Assembly (NCBI GenBank): GCA_910584635.1
Contig: CAJUBA010000002.1
Coordinates: 62,001 to 126,000 of the forward strand
From: an uncultured Christensenella sp.
GTDB taxonomy: Bacteria > Bacillota > Clostridia > Christensenellales > UBA3700
Direction of reading: 5' to 3'
Length of the DNA stretch: 64,000 nt
The position numbers were made by a program, and so were the translations under genes. The notes under the pieces were generated by a model. That model had not been told where the DNA came from, did no database searches, and saw only the letters and a list, made by a program, of their open reading frames with translations. Shown piece after piece: positions 60,716 through 64,000 of this stretch (within the stretch, counting starts at the first letter, position 1; the number at the start of each line of letters is the position of its first letter).

Positions 60716-60781
60716 TTAACGTAATCGAAACAGTTTCCCTCCTATAATACATATTTTCGCGCGCATATAAATATTTTTATC

Positions 60782-60810
60782 TTGATATTATTTGATTATT
60801 ATGTTAGAAT
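60782..60810 (+). promoter_or_regulatory. promoter of the DUF4380-like/protease unit
   Basis: -35 TTGATA (60782-60787), a 17-bp spacer and extended -10 TGtTAGAAT (hexamer 60805-60810), 24 nt before the ATG with CAGGAG between. Confidence 0.75.
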
Positions 60811-60834
60811 TTAATTATTCAGGAGTAAATTATT

Positions 60835-61683
60835 ATGGAATTCATCAACTATAAAACTTATGGAAAATGCGCAAAATTATCAAAGGGCGGTAAGACTATG
60901 CTCGTTACCGTCGACCTCGGACCGAGAGTTATCTTCTACGGCATGGATGGCGGAGAAAACATATTCTACGAAGACGAAAAGGATTTGATAAACAAAGGCG
61001 GCGAGTTCTTTGATAAAAATCTTGCGGGAAAAGGTATATGGCATATATACGGCGGACACAGACTTTGGAAAAGTCCCGAATATATCGACACGTATTATCC
61101 AGACAATTCCCCCGTCAATATCTTGGAAGAAGGCGACAGCGTAACTTTCATCAGCGAAACGGAAGCGACTACGGGAATAAAGAAAAGCATCAAAATCACT
61201 ATGGACGAAGAGGGAAACGCGGTATTGGAACACAAATTCGCCAACTGTTCTCAGTCGGCTACTCCCCCGATAGCGCTTTGGGCATTGTCCGTAATGGATA
61301 AAGGCGCAGTCGCGAAAATTCCGTTGAGTACGGAAGATAAGGGGCTTCTTCCAAACAGAAATCTCGTACTGTGGAGTTATACGGATTTGAAGGACGAACG
61401 CTTGACGTTGAAAAACGACAGCCTTGTTCTTACTCAAAAAAATATCGCCCAGGCTATCAAACTCGGCGCGTTTATAAAAGACGAAGTCTGCGTGGATATA
61501 AAAGGCTTGAAATTTTCTATTGCGTTTGATACTCCCGAAGGCGACTACGCGGATTACTGCTGTAACGTAGAAACTTATACAAACGATATAATGCTGGAAA
61601 TCGAAACGCTCTCGCCTGTCAGAACTTTGCAAAAAGGCGAAAGCGCAGTACATACCGAAAAATGGAGATTGGAAAGACAGTAA
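60835..61683 (+). CDS. DUF4380-like protein, galactose-mutarotase fold
   Basis: 282 residues. It begins FINYKTYGKCAKLSKGGKTMLVTVDLGPRVIFYGMDGGENIFYED and has GIWHIYGGHRLWKSPEYIDTYYPDN, which matches DUF4380 proteins of the aldose-1-epimerase-like beta-sandwich fold. The histidines and Glu/Asp in that block could form a sugar-binding site, but no member reaction is known to me. No signal peptide. It overlaps the protease gene by one base (TAATG). Confidence 0.75.
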   Translation: MEFINYKTYGKCAKLSKGGKTMLVTVDLGPRVIFYGMDGGENIFYEDEKDLINKGGEFFDKNLAGKGIWHIYGGHRLWKSPEYIDTYYPDNSPVNILEEGDSVTFISETEATTGIKKSIKITMDEEGNAVLEHKFANCSQSATPPIALWALSVMDKGAVAKIPLSTEDKGLLPNRNLVLWSYTDLKDERLTLKNDSLVLTQKNIAQAIKLGAFIKDEVCVDIKGLKFSIAFDTPEGDYADYCCNVETYTNDIMLEIETLSPVRTLQKGESAVHTEKWRLERQ

Positions 61684-62564
61684 TGAAAAAAAAGATTTAT
61701 ACTACGGCGATAATTTTGATTGTCTGCGCATTGATTTTCGCAAGCGCGGGCTGTTTTATCAGAGACAGCGCTCGCGATAAATACTATATAGATATAGGAC
61801 AGGTAGAAGATTCGAGAGTCGCAAGTATTGTCGCCAACAATACCGTAGCGTCTTGCGTAAGAATTAGCGCAGAATACAAAAGCATAGGACGCGTAAGCAA
61901 AAGCGCGGGATTCTTCGTTACTTCCGACGGATACGTAATCACGAACAGACACTGCGTTGTCAGATTTACAAACGGCGAAGATTTGCCTTCTCAAAGCAAC
62001 TCAAACGAATTGCCGATTCATGCTGATTACGTCGTTTCCGACATAAACGGCGAATCGTACAACGCGCGTTTGGTCGCTTACAGCAAGAGCGCGGATATAG
62101 CGCTTCTTAAGATCGTACCGAAGATATTAGATACCGTTGTAGGCATAACGAACGATTTCCAACCCGTCGTTTTCGACACCGAATCCGAGCCTTACTACGG
62201 CGAACGTCTTTACACGTTCGGAAATCCCGAAGACATAGGTTTTATTTTTTCCGAACTTATGGTTGCTTCCCCGTCCGTTAAACTTTCGGGCAACGACTCT
62301 CACGCTTCGATAGTTCTCGACGGCAATATCAATCACGGCAACAGCGGAGGACCGCTTATAAACAACCGCAGCAGCGTCGTGGGTTTGATTTTCGGTCGCA
62401 TAGAAGGTAAGGCAACCAATCTTCCGGTAGATAGCGATTCAAAGACTTACGGCTTAGGATGCGCTATTCCTGCAAAAATAGTAACGGATTTTTTGGACGC
62501 TCAAAATATAGATTACGATACCTACACGCCGCCAACGGACGGCGGAGCAGCCGACGGCGAGTAA
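61683..62564 (+). CDS. S1C trypsin-like protease, lipoprotein
   Basis: 293 residues from the ATG at 61683 (TAATG overlap with the previous gene); the upstream in-frame ATG lies inside that gene. Lipobox SAGC (Cys24). The catalytic triad is intact: His90 in ITNRHCVV, Asp138 in SADIALLKI and Ser221 in HGNSGGPLIN. No PDZ domain follows, unlike DegP/HtrA. It is anchored on the outer membrane face, where it would handle misfolded or regulatory substrates. The radC-like gene follows after 22 nt. Confidence 0.9.
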   Translation: MKKKIYTTAIILIVCALIFASAGCFIRDSARDKYYIDIGQVEDSRVASIVANNTVASCVRISAEYKSIGRVSKSAGFFVTSDGYVITNRHCVVRFTNGEDLPSQSNSNELPIHADYVVSDINGESYNARLVAYSKSADIALLKIVPKILDTVVGITNDFQPVVFDTESEPYYGERLYTFGNPEDIGFIFSELMVASPSVKLSGNDSHASIVLDGNINHGNSGGPLINNRSSVVGLIFGRIEGKATNLPVDSDSKTYGLGCAIPAKIVTDFLDAQNIDYDTYTPPTDGGAADGE

Positions 62565-62586
62565 AGGTTGAGGAGTTTTACGAAAG

Positions 62587-63342
62587 ATGTCAAACAAAAG
62601 CGATAATATTCACGCGCATCATCGCGAACGCATGCGTAAGCGTATAGCGAAAAACGGTCTGGACAGTCTTCAAGATCATGAAGTTTTGGAGTATCTGCTC
62701 TACCCTTTTATTCCGCGTAAAGATACAAATCCTATCGCTCATACTTTGCTCGACATAGCGGGCGGTACTTTGGAAGGCGTTTTCAACTCTCCCGTCGAGA
62801 TGCTTATGAACGTGCCGAACATGACTTATTCCGCAAGTTTGTTTCTTGCCAATCTTTCTCAACTGATAAATAGATGCAATATGCAAAAATTAAGCGACAA
62901 AGTTTACTTAAGAAATACCGAAGACGCTATAAAATATTTCAAAGCGCTGTTTGCCGAAGAATTGGAAGAATACTTTTACATGGCTTTGATCGCTCCCGAC
63001 GGCAGACTCGTCGATACTTGCAAAATAAGCAGTTACGGAGATTCCAATCAATGCAAGTTGGATATAAAAAGATTTATATTGAAAACGGCAAGTACTCAAG
63101 CGTCGCATTACTTTCTTGCGCATAATCATCCGTCCGGCAATCCGAATCCCTCTTTGACAGATTTTGAATTTACCAAATGGTTGGTATCTTTATCGAAATC
63201 TTTGGAAACAGAGTTAGTCGACCATATCATCGTATCTAGAAACGGCTGCTTTTCCTTTAACAGATGCGGAGCGCTCGCCGATTATGCCGACGAATTCAAA
63301 AAGTTTTGTAGATACATTCCCATTCAAGACAAGTATAAATAA
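62587..63342 (+). CDS. RadC-like JAB/MPN-domain protein
   Basis: 251 residues. An N-terminal helix-hairpin-helix-like part (HRERMRKRIAKNGLDSLQDHEVLEYLLYPFIPRKDTNPIAHTLL) is followed by the metalloprotease-like JAMM domain with HNHPSGNPNPSLTDFEFT, the usual RadC zinc motif. Bacterial RadC has no settled enzymatic role in spite of the old DNA-repair name; members are often found near mobile elements, but there is none here. AGGAG lies 11 nt before the ATG, which is rather far. It converges with the last gene in the window. Confidence 0.88.
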   Translation: MSNKSDNIHAHHRERMRKRIAKNGLDSLQDHEVLEYLLYPFIPRKDTNPIAHTLLDIAGGTLEGVFNSPVEMLMNVPNMTYSASLFLANLSQLINRCNMQKLSDKVYLRNTEDAIKYFKALFAEELEEYFYMALIAPDGRLVDTCKISSYGDSNQCKLDIKRFILKTASTQASHYFLAHNHPSGNPNPSLTDFEFTKWLVSLSKSLETELVDHIIVSRNGCFSFNRCGALADYADEFKKFCRYIPIQDKYK

Positions 63343-63348
63343 TTTATT

Positions 63349-64000
63349 TTATTGCGCAACCGAAAGATATTGCGCGTATCTCATCCAAAAATAATCTATT
63401 ACCATCACGCCGTATTTTGACGCGGGAACGTACAGTTTTATATCCGCGTTCGCGCCTGCCATCAGATTGTCGCCCACCGACGGCAACGAATCGTCTACGC
63501 CCAATTTCACGGCGAGATTGACGCTTTTTAGACTGTCGCATCCCTTGAACGCGCCGTCTTCTAAAACCGTGATGTTTTCGCCTATATTCAGCGTCTTTAC
63601 CGCGCATCCGACAAACGCGCCTTCCTTTATCTTATAAACCGCTCTGCCCTCGTAATACTGAGGCAAACTCAAAGTATCTTTTGATTTAGCGCTTTCTTTG
63701 ACGCCCGTTATCGCCCATCCCGCGCTTTCTTGGATATACTCGAAGTCTTCGCTGTAAGTTTCGTCATTCGAGCCGGACGAATGGGAATCCTCTGCCCCTG
63801 CCGGAGGTAAAACCTCTATGTTAATTTGCGAAGTATCTTTCAACTGTCTTTTTATATCTCCGACCAAAACCTTTGTATTGTAGGTTACTCCGCTGTCGTT
63901 GAGATGATAATTGCTGTCATAAAAATATCCCTCGTCCATGATATGGTCTTCAATGTTTCCGATAATTTCGCAATCCAATTTTTCCACAAGCGCGTTGTAT
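63349..64000 (-). CDS. SGNH-hydrolase-like/LRR_5 surface protein, C-terminal part (truncated by window)
   Basis: The frame is open to the right edge, so the start lies beyond 64000; about 217 residues are visible. YFYDSNYHLNDSGVTYNTKVLVGDIKRQL matches the last block of SGNH hydrolases (Asp-x-x-His). A Ser/Glu-rich linker and two LRR_5 repeats (YYEGRAVYKIKEGAFVGC and NIGENITVLEDGAFKGCDSLKSVNL) follow, then a short C-terminal domain (ADIKLYVPASKYGVMVIDYFW). Probably a secreted or surface-anchored esterase-type protein of the BspA group. The N-terminal signal and the catalytic serine are not visible here. Confidence 0.65.
   Translation of the reverse strand, partial: YNALVEKLDCEIIGNIEDHIMDEGYFYDSNYHLNDSGVTYNTKVLVGDIKRQLKDTSQINIEVLPPAGAEDSHSSGSNDETYSEDFEYIQESAGWAITGVKESAKSKDTLSLPQYYEGRAVYKIKEGAFVGCAVKTLNIGENITVLEDGAFKGCDSLKSVNLAVKLGVDDSLPSVGDNLMAGANADIKLYVPASKYGVMVIDYFWMRYAQYLSVAQ

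Overview
The window looks like a chromosomal segment of an uncultured Bacillota, most likely a clostridium of the Christensenellales/Borkfalkiales kind. This is inferred from strong Shine-Dalgarno sites, TTGACA/TATAAT promoters, CdaA, Mini-RNase III, a SigH-like factor, HacA-type LeuCD and several lipoproteins. No rRNA or ribosomal protein gene is present to fix the taxonomy. Gene density is high, and both strands are used in blocks.

Layout. 1-1.5 kb: 3' part of an AT-rich RloA/RloB-like defence pair. 1.8-10 kb: cytidine deaminase, a WG-repeat protein with an RpoA-CTD-like domain, an SH3-like membrane protein, leuCDB, then hydrolase-PPTase-acpP. 10.1-15.7 kb: a MITE-like repeat and a 1677-residue surface protein behind two operator-like palindromes. 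16-25.6 kb: aspartokinase, DUF1015, cdaA, then comEC-holA-membrane protein-M28-like lipoprotein, and ppa. 25.7-30.35 kb: tRNA-Leu(CAA) and an AT-rich island with a BcgI-like restriction-modification system, bounded on the right by two degenerate copies of the tRNA 3' end. 30.6-37.7 kb: an autoregulated MerR/ABC-2 exporter operon, gapA, an M29 aminopeptidase and fba. 38.4-39.0 kb: gene-free DNA with three hairpin repeats. 40-45.7 kb: an inactive-looking acetyl-xylan-esterase-type protein, DUF951, lepB, an ACT/PFL pair, rlmB and pnuC. 45.8-54.7 kb (minus strand): a collagen-like lipoprotein, sigH-like, thyX, mrnC, two class II aldolase-fold proteins, an FGGY kinase and a class III aminotransferase. 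55-64 kb: an integral-membrane M28 peptidase, a BspA-type LRR lipoprotein between MITE-like repeats, lysA, a DUF4380-like protein, an S1C lipoprotein protease, a RadC-like protein and the end of a SGNH/LRR protein.

How the genes work together. leuCDB, aspartokinase and lysA give leucine and lysine/aspartate-family synthesis. PPTase and ACP serve fatty-acid synthesis. gapA and fba serve glycolysis. The aminotransferase-kinase-aldolase operon looks like an unassigned sugar or amino-sugar route.

Three things stand out. (1) Two unrelated secreted-protein genes share a paired palindromic operator with the same 114-bp centre-to-centre spacing. (2) Several family members have lost catalytic residues: the M28-like lipoprotein, the ComEC C-terminal domain, a class II aldolase paralogue, an esterase-type hydrolase, and a cytidine deaminase lacking one zinc cysteine. 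(3) Three genes have a -10 box only 6-7 nt before the start codon and no Shine-Dalgarno site, which suggests leaderless mRNAs.
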